Of a DNA stretch of 25,778 bases, positions 7,598-14,532 are shown in pieces. The notes under the pieces are model-generated. The model searched no databases. It had not been told where the DNA came from and saw nothing but the letters and a program-made list of their open reading frames with translations. Every line of letters begins with the position of its first letter. Position 1 is the stretch's first letter. Source of the DNA: an uncultured Bacillota bacterium (GTDB taxonomy: Bacteria; Bacillota_I; Bacilli_A; RFN20; CAG-826); NCBI GenBank assembly GCA_946623775.1, contig CAMORJ010000009.1, positions 1 to 25,778 on the forward strand, in the 5' to 3' direction. Position numbers and translations under genes: made by a program.

Positions 7598-7603
7598 AGT
7601 ATA
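7598..7603 (-). promoter_or_regulatory. -10 box for the 7129-7563 gene
   Basis: TATACT on the minus strand, about 35 nt before the ATG, which leaves room for a leader with the AAGGAG site. The -35 region (near 7620-7627) is a poor match. Confidence 0.4.
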
Positions 7604-7711
7604 ACTTAATCGTGCTAAAAAACCGCTAAATGCAAAAATGCGCCATTTTTCTTATATTTTAGGCACCTACACACGCAGGACCCGTAAATGGAAACTGAAG
7701 GGCGAAATAAT

Positions 7712-7757
7712 AGAAAAACGCCATCAAAATTTGCTGAGAAAAAAATGGTGGCGTTTT
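7712..7757 (-). terminator. Terminator of the gpx-ohrR operon
   Basis: Minus strand AAAACGCCA pairs with TGGCGTTTT across a 20-odd nt A/T-rich loop and is followed by TTTTTC-like sequence. It sits 30 nt beyond the ohrR stop at 7787. The T-rich tails on both strands could make it bidirectional. Confidence 0.65.
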
Positions 7758-7786
7758 TGGGTTTTTCTTAGTGAACGTCTATCAAA

Positions 7787-8236
7787 TTATTGATTGTCGT
7801 ACCATTTTTCGACTATAGAAAATAAGGTCTTTTGCAATGAAATCATTTCTTTTGGAGAAATGTCAATCCTAGAGAAGATTTCCTCGGGGATTCTACTGCA
7901 TTTTGGCTTTAGATCCTTGCCGCGTTTGGTGAGATGGACGAGCTTTGACCTTTCGTCATCCAAGTTGACCTTTTTCGTGATGTAGCCTTTTGACTCGAGC
8001 TTTCTGATAACCGGTGTTAGCGTCCCAGAATCAAGAAACATCCTCTTTCCGAGTTCTTTGACCGACATTTCGCCATATTCCCAGAGAATCATCATCACGA
8101 TGTATTGGGTATATGTAATGCCTAAGGGCTCAAGAATCGGGGTGTAGAGGCGAATGATCTCCTTTGAAATCACATAGAAAGGAAAACAAAGCTGATGCTC
8201 TAAAAGAAGTGGCTCAAACTTAGTGTTCGCTTCCAT
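7787..8236 (-). CDS. ohrR: OhrR-type organic peroxide-sensing MarR repressor
   Basis: A 149-residue winged-helix MarR-family regulator. The N-terminal LLLEHQLCFPFY carries Cys17, matching the peroxide-sensing Cys15 of B. subtilis OhrR, and Tyr31 and Tyr42 fall at the positions of the two tyrosines (29 and 40) that hydrogen-bond that cysteine. The central SVKELGKRMFLDSGTLTP is the recognition region and DDERSK marks the wing. Oxidation of the cysteine by organic hydroperoxides releases OhrR from DNA in the known family. It follows the peroxidase gene by 2 nt with no visible Shine-Dalgarno, so translation is likely coupled. A matching operator lies before the peroxidase gene (8733-8761). Autoregulation together with gpx is inferred. 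Confidence 0.9.
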   Translation of the reverse strand: MEANTKFEPLLLEHQLCFPFYVISKEIIRLYTPILEPLGITYTQYIVMMILWEYGEMSVKELGKRMFLDSGTLTPVIRKLESKGYITKKVNLDDERSKLVHLTKRGKDLKPKCSRIPEEIFSRIDISPKEMISLQKTLFSIVEKWYDNQ

Positions 8237-8238
8237 TG

Positions 8239-8715
8239 TTATTTAAGCAATTCAGCTATTTTTTCGTCGATGGCTTCAGGCTTAACGGTGGGAGCGAAGC
8301 GAGCGACGACATTGCCTTCACGGTCGACGAGGAACTTGGTGAAATTCCATTTGATCCTGCTTCCGAGCGCGCCCTTTTGTTGCGCTTTTAGATACGTATA
8401 AAGAGGGGATTCTTCCTTGCCGTTTACATTGATCTTCTTGAAACGCGGAAAAGAGGTGTTGTACTTCAAAGTGCAGAATTGATGGATTTCTTCGTCGGTT
8501 CCAGGGGCCTGGCCTGCGAATTGATTGCAGGGGAAATCCAGGATTTCAAAGCCTTGCTCCTGGTATTTCTTGTACAAAGCTTCCAAACCTTCGTATTGAG
8601 GGGTGAATCCGCAGCCGGTTGCGGTGTTGACGATCAAGAGGACTTTGCCTTTGTATTGGGCCAAAGAGACGTCTTCGTTGTGGTTGTCTTTGACGGTGAT
8701 ATCGTATAAATTCAT
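8239..8715 (-). CDS. gpx: Glutathione peroxidase family thiol peroxidase (Cys type)
   Basis: A 158-residue thioredoxin-fold peroxidase. Peroxidatic Cys35 sits in NTATGCGFTPQY. The rest of the catalytic set is Gln69 (FAGQAPG), Trp123 and Asn124 (IKWNFTKFL). Cys63 (FPCNQF) and Cys81 (HQFCTLKY) are also present; Cys81 is at the usual resolving-cysteine region, so it is probably a thioredoxin-dependent peroxidase, as is typical of bacterial members, and not a glutathione user. The catalytic residue is a normal Cys codon, not selenocysteine. The start at 8715 has an AAGGAG site 9-10 nt upstream, preferred over an ATG 54 nt upstream. First gene of the gpx-ohrR operon and controlled by an OhrR-like operator. 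Confidence 0.93.
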   Translation of the reverse strand: MNLYDITVKDNHNEDVSLAQYKGKVLLIVNTATGCGFTPQYEGLEALYKKYQEQGFEILDFPCNQFAGQAPGTDEEIHQFCTLKYNTSFPRFKKINVNGKEESPLYTYLKAQQKGALGSRIKWNFTKFLVDREGNVVARFAPTVKPEAIDEKIAELLK

Positions 8716-8732
8716 GTCTAAAACTCCTTTTA

Positions 8733-8761
8733 AACAATTAAATTGTATACAACCAAATAAA
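8733..8761. promoter_or_regulatory. OhrR operator
   Basis: ACAATT (8734-8739), one A, AATTGT (8741-8746) forms an exact inverted repeat, followed by the overlapping palindrome TTGTATACAA (8743-8752) and a degenerate second half (CCAAATAAA). This matches the tandem ACAATT-AATTGT layout known for the B. subtilis ohrA operator. It covers the gpx -10 and lies about 20 bp upstream of the divergent nrdG2-like promoter. Confidence 0.75.
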
Positions 8762-8769
8762 ACATGCAA
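8742..8769 (-). promoter_or_regulatory. gpx-ohrR promoter
   Basis: Minus strand TTGCAT (8764-8769), 16-nt spacer, TACAAT (8742-8747). The -10 box is inside the OhrR operator, so bound repressor would block RNA polymerase. Confidence 0.6.
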
Positions 8770-8779
8770 GCCGTGATTT

Positions 8780-8807
8780 TTGATTTTGATATTTATTTGT
8801 TTAAAAT
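8780..8807 (+). promoter_or_regulatory. Promoter of the nrdG2-like gene, leaderless geometry
   Basis: TTGATT (8780-8785), 16-nt spacer, TAAAAT (8802-8807), then 7 nt to the ATG at 8815. The expected start of transcription is the A of the ATG, and no Shine-Dalgarno is present. Confidence 0.6.
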
Positions 8808-8814
8808 ATGGCCA

Positions 8815-9510
8815 ATGGATTTCTCTGGATGGGAAAAATTATCGCTGGTCGATTATGACGATAATCTGACCATGACCCTATTTATGGCAGGGTGCAATAT
8901 GCGCTGTCCGTTTTGCCATAATAGCGATCTTGTTTTGCGGCCGCATCTAGCCCCAAAAATCCCTTGGGAAGAGATTGTGTCGTTCCTAAAGAAACGGCAA
9001 GGAGTGCTTGATGCCGTCTGCATTTCTGGCGGAGAGCCGACATTGATGCCTGACTTAGAGGACAAGATTAAAGAGATTAAATCCCTTGGCTATAAAATCA
9101 AACTAGACACGAATGGGTCTAGGCCGGATTTAATCGCCAAATTCCACGAAGAAAAGCTTGTTGATCATTTCGCCATGGATATTAAAAACAGCAAGGAAAG
9201 GTATGGAGAGACCATCGGTGTCCCCAATGTCGATTTGACCCCATATGAAAAGTCGGTCGAGTACCTGATCCATTCCGGTGCTGGCTATGAGTTCAGAACC
9301 ACCTCGATTATGGAATTTCATGACGAAGAAAGCTTCAGGAAAATTGGCGAATGGATCAAAGGCGCGAAGAAGTATTTCATTCAGAGATACATCGATAGCG
9401 AGAATTGCATCTCCCATGGACTCCATCCCATACCAAAAGAGGTCGCGCTCGCGTATAAAAAGATCCTAGAAGAATCAATTGAACAAGTTCTTCTTAGAGG
9501 ATACGAATAA
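8815..9510 (+). CDS. Radical SAM glycyl-radical-enzyme activase, NrdG2-like
   Basis: A 231-residue radical SAM protein. GCNMRCPFC gives the CX3CX2C cluster (Cys27, 31, 34), followed by a glycine-rich SAM-binding CISGGEPTLM and KLDTNGSRPD. The short opening WEKLSLVDYDDNLTMTLFMAGC is typical of the NrdG2 type (TIGR02495-like) of anaerobic ribonucleotide-reductase activating protein. It would install the glycyl radical on NrdD (encoded at 11785-14160 on the other strand) using SAM and a 4Fe-4S cluster. The ATG at 8815 matches the family N-terminus; an upstream in-frame ATG would lie in the gpx promoter. It could instead serve another glycyl-radical enzyme, but NrdD is the only one visible here. 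Confidence 0.88.
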   Translation: MDFSGWEKLSLVDYDDNLTMTLFMAGCNMRCPFCHNSDLVLRPHLAPKIPWEEIVSFLKKRQGVLDAVCISGGEPTLMPDLEDKIKEIKSLGYKIKLDTNGSRPDLIAKFHEEKLVDHFAMDIKNSKERYGETIGVPNVDLTPYEKSVEYLIHSGAGYEFRTTSIMEFHDEESFRKIGEWIKGAKKYFIQRYIDSENCISHGLHPIPKEVALAYKKILEESIEQVLLRGYE

Positions 9511-9540
9511 ATTTATAAAATTTGTCAATATTTTGGCTAT

Positions 9541-9564
9541 AAACGCTGAAATTGGCGTTTTAGA
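9541..9564 (+). terminator. Intercistronic hairpin between nrdG2-like and isomerase-like genes
   Basis: AAACGC (9541-9546), 8-nt loop, GCGTTT (9555-9560) followed by TA. A short six-pair stem with a weak U-tract: possible partial terminator or mRNA processing structure just before the next ribosome site. Confidence 0.35.
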
Positions 9565-9580
9565 AAAAAGAGGAATTTGC

Positions 9581-10762
9581 ATGTTGAAAATCGGTGTCAT
9601 AAAGCTCAATTCTCTATTATCCAATGGCGACGAGAGCCTTGATTTGGAGACCAAAGAGTTTTTGGAAAAGGTGAATGCCGAAGGGGAAATCGAGTTTTCC
9701 GACCCAATTCCAGGGGGACCCAATATCTATTTAGTCCAGACTGGCGGCTCAGAAGAATTCTTCGTCAAGAATCTGCCATCCTATGATCCACCATACATTA
9801 TCGTTCCTCAGGGAATGAGGAATTCCATAGCCGCCTCCTTGGAGATTATGTCCTTTTTGAACCAGCGGGGGCTTAAAGGAGAGCTCATATTGGATAATGT
9901 GGGGGAGAGACTGATAAAGCTCTTTGGACCGAAGAGCAGATCAGAGAAGCCCGTCTCTTATGGCATCATCGGGGAGCCTTCTCCGTGGCTCATCGCCTCG
10001 CGTGTTGATGAGCGGGAAGCGCTTGAAAGATTCAACGTTGAATTAATCCGACTCCCTTTAGAGGAACTCTATCAGGCAATCGATGAGCAAGGCGATGAAA
10101 CATATCGCGCCGAGGAGCTTGAACCTCTTACGGACAATAAGTCGCAGCTCGCATTGAACTACAAACTCTATTTCGCCTTAAAAAGCATCCTGGAGAAGCA
10201 TGGCCTGTCCGGCTTTACGCTTAGGTGTTTCGATTTGATTCAAGCAAGGGCAATCACCTCCTGCCTTCCATATGGATTATTAATGGATGAAGGATACCTG
10301 TGCGGGTGCGAGGGAGATGTCCCTGCGTTGCTGACGATGCACCTGTTCAAGCAGATCATGGGCAAGGCTTCCTTCATGGCGAATCCGGAGCGTTTTGATT
10401 TTGAGAAGAACCAAGCCTTATTTGCCCACTGCACTTGCCCAACATCCATGTGTTCTTCCTATGTCCTTGATACCCATTTCGAATCAGGTTTGGATTTCGG
10501 CATCAAAGGCCAAATGCCAAACGGCATCGTCACCGCTGCCAAACTCTCTTCTGACCTCCGCAAATTGAGGGTCATGAAGGGACGTGTTGTGCCACACGAA
10601 TTCGAGGATGGCATTTGCAGAACCCAGATAATGGTAGAGTTCGAAGACGACCTTCACGACCTATTCGATAACCCGTACGGCAACCATTTAATCTTTGCAT
10701 ATGGCGATTATTCTTCCGATTTGCGGGGATTAGCAGAAAAACTCAATTTGCGAGTAAAATAA
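9581..10762 (+). CDS. L-fucose/L-arabinose isomerase-like protein (COG2407 type), Cys-rich
   Basis: A 393-residue protein. The C-terminal half resembles the fucose isomerase-like family: an acidic metal-site motif CEGDVPALLTMHL (Glu244, Asp246), FMANPERFD, HCTCP (His283), and a closing GNHLIFAYGDY (His369), at the place of the metal-binding His in FucI. Classical members isomerise aldoses with Mn2+. This protein is shorter than FucI (about 590) and is rich in cysteine near the presumed active site (241, 243, 284, 286, 291), which is not usual for sugar isomerases. A GAGGA ribosome site lies 7 nt before the ATG at 9581. It follows an activase gene with no sugar-uptake or kinase gene nearby, so a sugar role is not supported by context. 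Confidence 0.7.
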   Translation: MLKIGVIKLNSLLSNGDESLDLETKEFLEKVNAEGEIEFSDPIPGGPNIYLVQTGGSEEFFVKNLPSYDPPYIIVPQGMRNSIAASLEIMSFLNQRGLKGELILDNVGERLIKLFGPKSRSEKPVSYGIIGEPSPWLIASRVDEREALERFNVELIRLPLEELYQAIDEQGDETYRAEELEPLTDNKSQLALNYKLYFALKSILEKHGLSGFTLRCFDLIQARAITSCLPYGLLMDEGYLCGCEGDVPALLTMHLFKQIMGKASFMANPERFDFEKNQALFAHCTCPTSMCSSYVLDTHFESGLDFGIKGQMPNGIVTAAKLSSDLRKLRVMKGRVVPHEFEDGICRTQIMVEFEDDLHDLFDNPYGNHLIFAYGDYSSDLRGLAEKLNLRVK

Positions 10763-10782
10763 TCGCGATTTGCAGGAAAATA

Positions 10783-10818
10783 AATGAAAACGACGCAGAT
10801 TTATGCGTCGTTTTCATT
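10783..10818. terminator. Bidirectional terminator between isomerase-like gene and trxB-like gene
   Basis: A perfect 15-bp stem, AATGAAAACGACGCA with TGCGTCGTTTTCATT, around a 6-nt loop. T-rich tails on either strand suit the two converging genes, ending at 10762 (+) and 10832 (-). Confidence 0.85.
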
Positions 10819-10831
10819 GTGCTTTCGCACT

Positions 10832-11746
10832 TTATTTGTTCAAGTAGGATACAGCGCTCATGGCGGCGATTGCGCCATCGTTTGTGGCTGTGATGACCTG
10901 CCTCATTCCCTTGACGCGGCAATCGCCTGCGGCATATAAGCCAGGGGTTTTGGTGGCCATGGTCTCATCGGTGATGATGAATCCCTTTTGTAGGTCGACC
11001 AGGTTGGCGTAAGCCTCGTTGGCAGGCACTTGGCCGATCGCGATGAAGCAGCCGTCGCAGTTGATGATGACCTCTTCCTTGGTCTTGGTGTTCTCGAATC
11101 TCACGCCCGTGAGTTCGCCTTCTCCTAGGAGTTCGACCGCATTGAGTTCGTGGAAGATCTCCACGTTCTTAATCTGAAGCAGTTTTTCGACCAATATAGG
11201 GTCGGCGAAGAAGTGGTCGAATAAAGTAGCCACCGTGACCTTCGTGCACTTCTCAGAGAGCATTATGGCGTATTGGAGGGCGGTGTTGGCGTCGCCGATG
11301 AGCAAGACGTCTTTGCCGTTGTAGAACGCACCATCGCAGACGGCGCAGTAGGAGATGCCTTTTCCGGTCAGTTTCTCTTCGTTGGGCAGACCCAATTTCC
11401 TATGCTTGCAGCCTGCGGCGATGATGACGGTCTTTGCGAGGTGCTCGCCATAGTTGGAGGTGACTTTGAAGAGGTCGCCTTCTTTGAATATGCCTTCGAC
11501 TTCCTCCAGTTCGAATTCGGCGCCGAGCTCGGTGATTTGATCGAATAGCTGGCTGGAGAAATCCAAACCCGAAATGGACTTGATGGAGGGGAAGTTCTCG
11601 AGTTTGGGGGATTCGGCGATCTGACCGCCGAAAGCCTCCTTCTCGATGATCAAAGGCTTCTTGCCTGCACGGAGCAGGTATAATGCAGCGGTCATGCCCG
11701 CAGGGCCGCCGCCGATGATAATGCTATCGTAGATTGTGCTGTCCAT
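10832..11746 (-). CDS. Thioredoxin reductase-like flavoprotein lacking NADPH motifs
   Basis: A 304-residue low-molecular-weight thioredoxin-reductase fold. FAD-binding GGGPAG is at 12-17, the redox-active disulfide CAVC (Cys134/Cys137) at the usual place, and the C-terminal FAD motif GLYAAGDCR at 269-277. The pyridine-nucleotide domain is atypical: the GxGxxA motif reads GDANTA (151-156), and the HRRxxFR motif that grips the NADPH 2'-phosphate is replaced by TLFDHFF (174-180), with no arginine. Similar losses are known in ferredoxin-dependent flavin thioredoxin reductases of clostridia. It is the second gene after nrdD-Trx, 38 nt downstream with an intervening hairpin, and likely reduces the thioredoxin-like domain of that protein. 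No clear Shine-Dalgarno is present. NADH or ferredoxin as donor is inference. Confidence 0.88.
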   Translation of the reverse strand: MDSTIYDSIIIGGGPAGMTAALYLLRAGKKPLIIEKEAFGGQIAESPKLENFPSIKSISGLDFSSQLFDQITELGAEFELEEVEGIFKEGDLFKVTSNYGEHLAKTVIIAAGCKHRKLGLPNEEKLTGKGISYCAVCDGAFYNGKDVLLIGDANTALQYAIMLSEKCTKVTVATLFDHFFADPILVEKLLQIKNVEIFHELNAVELLGEGELTGVRFENTKTKEEVIINCDGCFIAIGQVPANEAYANLVDLQKGFIITDETMATKTPGLYAAGDCRVKGMRQVITATNDGAIAAMSAVSYLNK

Positions 11747-11756
11747 AATGAGAGAA

Positions 11757-11779
11757 AGGCCCTTCTTGCGAAGGGTCTT
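11757..11779 (-). terminator. Intercistronic hairpin between nrdD and trxB-like gene
   Basis: Minus strand AAGACCCTTC GCAA GAAGGGCCTT: six GC-rich pairs with a GCAA tetraloop plus three more pairs beyond one mismatch, then TTCTCTC. The weak U-tract suggests partial termination or mRNA processing that would lower trxB-like expression relative to nrdD. Confidence 0.5.
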
Positions 11780-11784
11780 GTTTG

Positions 11785-14160
11785 TTATTTCTTTTGGGAT
11801 TCGATGTAGCCTTTGATAAGCGAGGCGTTCTCGTAGACCTTATAGGAATCGCCGTCTGGTACCAATAGGGTCGGAGCCTGCTTGATGCCGAAGGCTTCGG
11901 TGAGCTCACGGTTTTCCGCGGCGTCGAGGTTGTGATAGGCAAGGCCGGACTTATCAAGGAGCATCTTCGCCATCTTGCAGTTGGGGCAGGTGGGGGAGGT
12001 GAATAGGAGCAATTCCTCAACCCTCGGGGTCTCTTTCTTGGGGGCCTCGACGGAGCAGAACTTTCCTTCTTCCGCGGGTGCTTCCTGGTTCTCGTCGATG
12101 ACGTAGGTCTTGCGGGAATGGAACTCAGCGACTTTGCCGGCGTTCCAGTTCTTGACTGGCCTGTAGTAGCCGGTGATGCGGGAGTAGACTTCGGTCTCTT
12201 TTCCGCAGACGGGGCACTTCCATTGCTCGCCGGTGATGTAGCCATGGTCGGCGCAGACGGAGTAGGTCGGCGACATGGTGTAGTAGGGGAGCTTGTAGTT
12301 CTCGGCGATCTTCCTGACGAGCTTCATGCAGGATTCCCAGTTGGGCAAGCGCTGGCCGAGGAAGGCATGGAAGACGGTGCCGGAGGTATAGAGGGTCTGG
12401 AACTGGTCTTCGATGTCGAGGGCCGCGAAGATGTCATCGGTGAATCCGACAGGGAGGTGGGAGGAGTTGGTGTAGTAAGGGGTCTCGCCATTGCTGGAAG
12501 CGGTGATGATGTCCGGATACCTTTCCTTGTCGTGCTTGGCAAGGCGGAAGGCGGTGGATTCCGCTGGGGTGGCTTCTAGGTTATAGAGGTCGCCGTACTT
12601 CTCCTGATAATCGGAGAGGCGGGTACGCATATGGTTGAGGACGTCTATGGTGAATTGCTGGGCCTCTTTGGAGGTGAGGTCTTTCTTGATCCACCTGGCA
12701 TTGAGGCAGACTTCGTTCATGCCGACCAATCCGATGGTGGAGAAGTGGTTGTTGAAGGAGCCGAGGTAATGCTTGGTGTAGGGATATAGGCCTGCTTCGA
12801 GGAGCTTGGTGACGGTCTGCCTCTTGACGTGGAGCGACCTGGCGGAGATATCCATCAACCTGTCGAGCCTTGCATAGAAGTCATCCACATCGGTGGAGAG
12901 GTAGGCTAGACGCGGCATGTTGAGGGTGACGACGCCGATGGATCCGGTGGATTCGCCAGAGCCGAAGTAGCCGCCGGATTTCTTGCGGAGTTCGCGGAGG
13001 TCGAGGCGGAGGCGGCAGCACATGGAGCGGACGTCGCTCGGCTTCATATCGGAGTTGATGTAGTTGGAGAAGTAGGGGGTGCCGTATTTCGCGGTCATGG
13101 TGAAGAGAAGCTTGTTGTTCTCGGTCGGGGACCAGTCGAAATCGCGGGTGATGGAATAGGTCGGGATCGGATATTGGAAGCCGCGGCCATTCGCGTCGCC
13201 TTCGATCATGGTCTCGATGAAGGCTTTGTTGACCATCGCCATTTCTTCTTTGAGCTCACCATAGGTGAAGTCCATCTCTTTTCCGCCGACGATGGCAGGG
13301 AGGTTGGCCATGTCATCTGGGCAGGTCCAGTCGAGGGTGATGTTGGTGAAAGGCGACTGGGTGCCCCAACGGGATGGGGTGTTGACGCCGAAGATGAAGG
13401 ACTGGATGCACTGCTTGACCTCTTTGTAGCTGAGGTTGTCGACGCGGACGAACGGCGCGAGATAAGTGTCGAAGGAGGAGAACGCCTGAGCGCCGGCCCA
13501 TTCGTTCTGCATGATGCCCAAGAAGTTGACCATCTGGTTGCAGAGGGTCATGAGGTGCTTGGCGGGAGCGGAGGTGATTTTGCCAGGGACTCCGCCGAGG
13601 CCTTGCTGGATGAGCTGCTTCAAGCTCCAGCCGGCGCAGTAGCCGGTGAGCATGGAAAGGTCATGGATATGGATGTCGGCGTTGCGGTGGGCATCGGCGA
13701 TTTCCTTGTCATAGACTTCGGAGAGCCAGTAGTTCGCGGTGACGGCGCCGGAGTTGGAGAGGATCAAGCCGCCGACGGAATAGGTGACGGTGGAGTTCTC
13801 TTTGACGCGCCAGTCGGCGACGCGGAGGTAGGAGTCGACGACTTTCTTGAAGTCCAAGGAAGTGGTCTTGACCTGACGGAGGGCCGAATGCTTGCCGCGG
13901 TATTCCATGTAGCTCTTGGCCACATCGATGAAGCCGGCCTGAATCAAGACGATTTCAACGCTGTCCTGGATGTCTTCGACGCCGATGGTCTCATTCTTGA
14001 CCTTGTCGGTGAAATTGCTCGAAACCCTAAGGGAAAGCAATTCGATGACGTCTTCCGAGACCTCTTTATGTTCAGCCGAGAACGCACGGCTCAGTGCGCT
14101 TTGGATTTTCTTCAGATCGAATGGGACGAGCGAACCGTCTCTTTTGATGACTTGCAGCAT
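11785..14160 (-). CDS. nrdD: Anaerobic ribonucleoside-triphosphate reductase fused to a thioredoxin-like domain
   Basis: A 791-residue class III reductase that makes deoxynucleotides without oxygen. Residues 1-92 form an ATP-cone (MLQVIKRDGSLVPFDLKKI). Active-site cysteines lie in GYCAGWSL (Cys175) and MCCRLRLD (Cys381/382, one expected to carry the thiyl radical). TGSIGVVTLNMPR is a family signature, a CxxC near the C-terminus (CPVC) belongs to the zinc site, and RITGYYRPVKNWNAGK holds the radical Gly664. Residues 714-791 are an added thioredoxin/glutaredoxin-like domain: LLFTSPTCPNCKMAK (Cys725/Cys728) and a cis-proline motif QAPTLLVP. Start 14160 has a GAGGT site 8 nt away and begins the ATP-cone. 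The fusion argues that the enzyme is re-reduced by thiols, not formate. Confidence 0.93.
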   Translation of the reverse strand: MLQVIKRDGSLVPFDLKKIQSALSRAFSAEHKEVSEDVIELLSLRVSSNFTDKVKNETIGVEDIQDSVEIVLIQAGFIDVAKSYMEYRGKHSALRQVKTTSLDFKKVVDSYLRVADWRVKENSTVTYSVGGLILSNSGAVTANYWLSEVYDKEIADAHRNADIHIHDLSMLTGYCAGWSLKQLIQQGLGGVPGKITSAPAKHLMTLCNQMVNFLGIMQNEWAGAQAFSSFDTYLAPFVRVDNLSYKEVKQCIQSFIFGVNTPSRWGTQSPFTNITLDWTCPDDMANLPAIVGGKEMDFTYGELKEEMAMVNKAFIETMIEGDANGRGFQYPIPTYSITRDFDWSPTENNKLLFTMTAKYGTPYFSNYINSDMKPSDVRSMCCRLRLDLRELRKKSGGYFGSGESTGSIGVVTLNMPRLAYLSTDVDDFYARLDRLMDISARSLHVKRQTVTKLLEAGLYPYTKHYLGSFNNHFSTIGLVGMNEVCLNARWIKKDLTSKEAQQFTIDVLNHMRTRLSDYQEKYGDLYNLEATPAESTAFRLAKHDKERYPDIITASSNGETPYYTNSSHLPVGFTDDIFAALDIEDQFQTLYTSGTVFHAFLGQRLPNWESCMKLVRKIAENYKLPYYTMSPTYSVCADHGYITGEQWKCPVCGKETEVYSRITGYYRPVKNWNAGKVAEFHSRKTYVIDENQEAPAEEGKFCSVEAPKKETPRVEELLLFTSPTCPNCKMAKMLLDKSGLAYHNLDAAENRELTEAFGIKQAPTLLVPDGDSYKVYENASLIKGYIESQKK

Positions 14161-14271
14161 GTTTCTTACCTCATTTATTACACGTGATATCAGGGGCTGG
14201 GAAAGTGGCTTCGAAATCAACGCCATCACAACGATGACGCCAATTCTGTACGCCCTTTCGTTCGCCTTGCG
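14161..14271 (-). promoter_or_regulatory. nrdD leader, about 110 nt, potentially structured
   Basis: Between the predicted start of transcription and the ATG the RNA can form CGUCAUC-GUUGU-GAUGGCG near 14221-14240, with GC-rich stretches on both sides and an ATCACGTGT segment near 14180. It does not match any riboswitch I know, and no NrdR-box pair is recognisable. The GAGGT ribosome site is at the 3' end. Confidence 0.3.
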
Positions 14272-14277
14272 GAGACA

Positions 14278-14305
14278 ATAATAGTTTCGTTTTTCTTTTT
14301 TGCAA
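14278..14305 (-). promoter_or_regulatory. nrdD promoter
   Basis: Minus strand TTGCAA (14300-14305), 16-nt A-rich spacer, TATTAT (14278-14283). This leads to a leader of about 110 nt. Confidence 0.55.
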
Positions 14306-14500
14306 TGGGTTTGCTCACACGCGCTTTATGGGCGCAAAAATTGGGTATTGCAAAAGGAATATTTTTTGAAGGGAATAGACAAAATCGAAGGAATTTAAAA
14401 TCGATTAGTAGTTTTATGGGAATACTATTTAGTAAAAATGGCACTTCAAAAAAAGAGAAAATATGACAGTGTATAGGATTTTTGGAAAAGACGCGGTGAT
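14306..14500. other. AT-rich intergenic stretch without recognised features
   Basis: This is the middle of the 370-bp gap between nrdD and cvpA, the only gene-free stretch above 300 bp. It is A/T-rich (for example near 14350-14450) with no open frame showing coding character, no tRNA-like fold and no clear palindromic operator. Its ends hold the nrdD promoter and the cvpA terminator. Confidence 0.6.
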
Positions 14501-14502
14501 AT

Positions 14503-14532
14503 CAAAAAAAGCACCTTGGAAACTGGTGCTTT
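14503..14532 (-). terminator. cvpA terminator
   Basis: Minus strand AAAGCACC, 9-nt loop, GGTGCTTT followed by TTTTGA. The first arm begins inside the cvpA stop codon at 14531. Confidence 0.85.

Noticed and set aside
7604..7711. Possible small RNA in the gap before the 7129-7563 gene
   Set aside because: Only short AT-rich inverted segments; no promoter-terminator pair encloses the stretch apart from the terminator of the ohrR operon.
8239..8715. Selenocysteine in the glutathione peroxidase
   Set aside because: The catalytic position is an ordinary Cys codon with no in-frame TGA.
13174..14187. Long open frame on the plus strand (337 codons) antisense to nrdD
   Set aside because: It is a mirror of the nrdD coding frame; its Gly/Val/Asp-rich translation matches no family and nrdD carries all conserved motifs.
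14226..14444. 72-codon open frame upstream of nrdD
   Set aside because: No ribosome site, overlaps the nrdD promoter and leader, and has no recognisable composition of a real gene.
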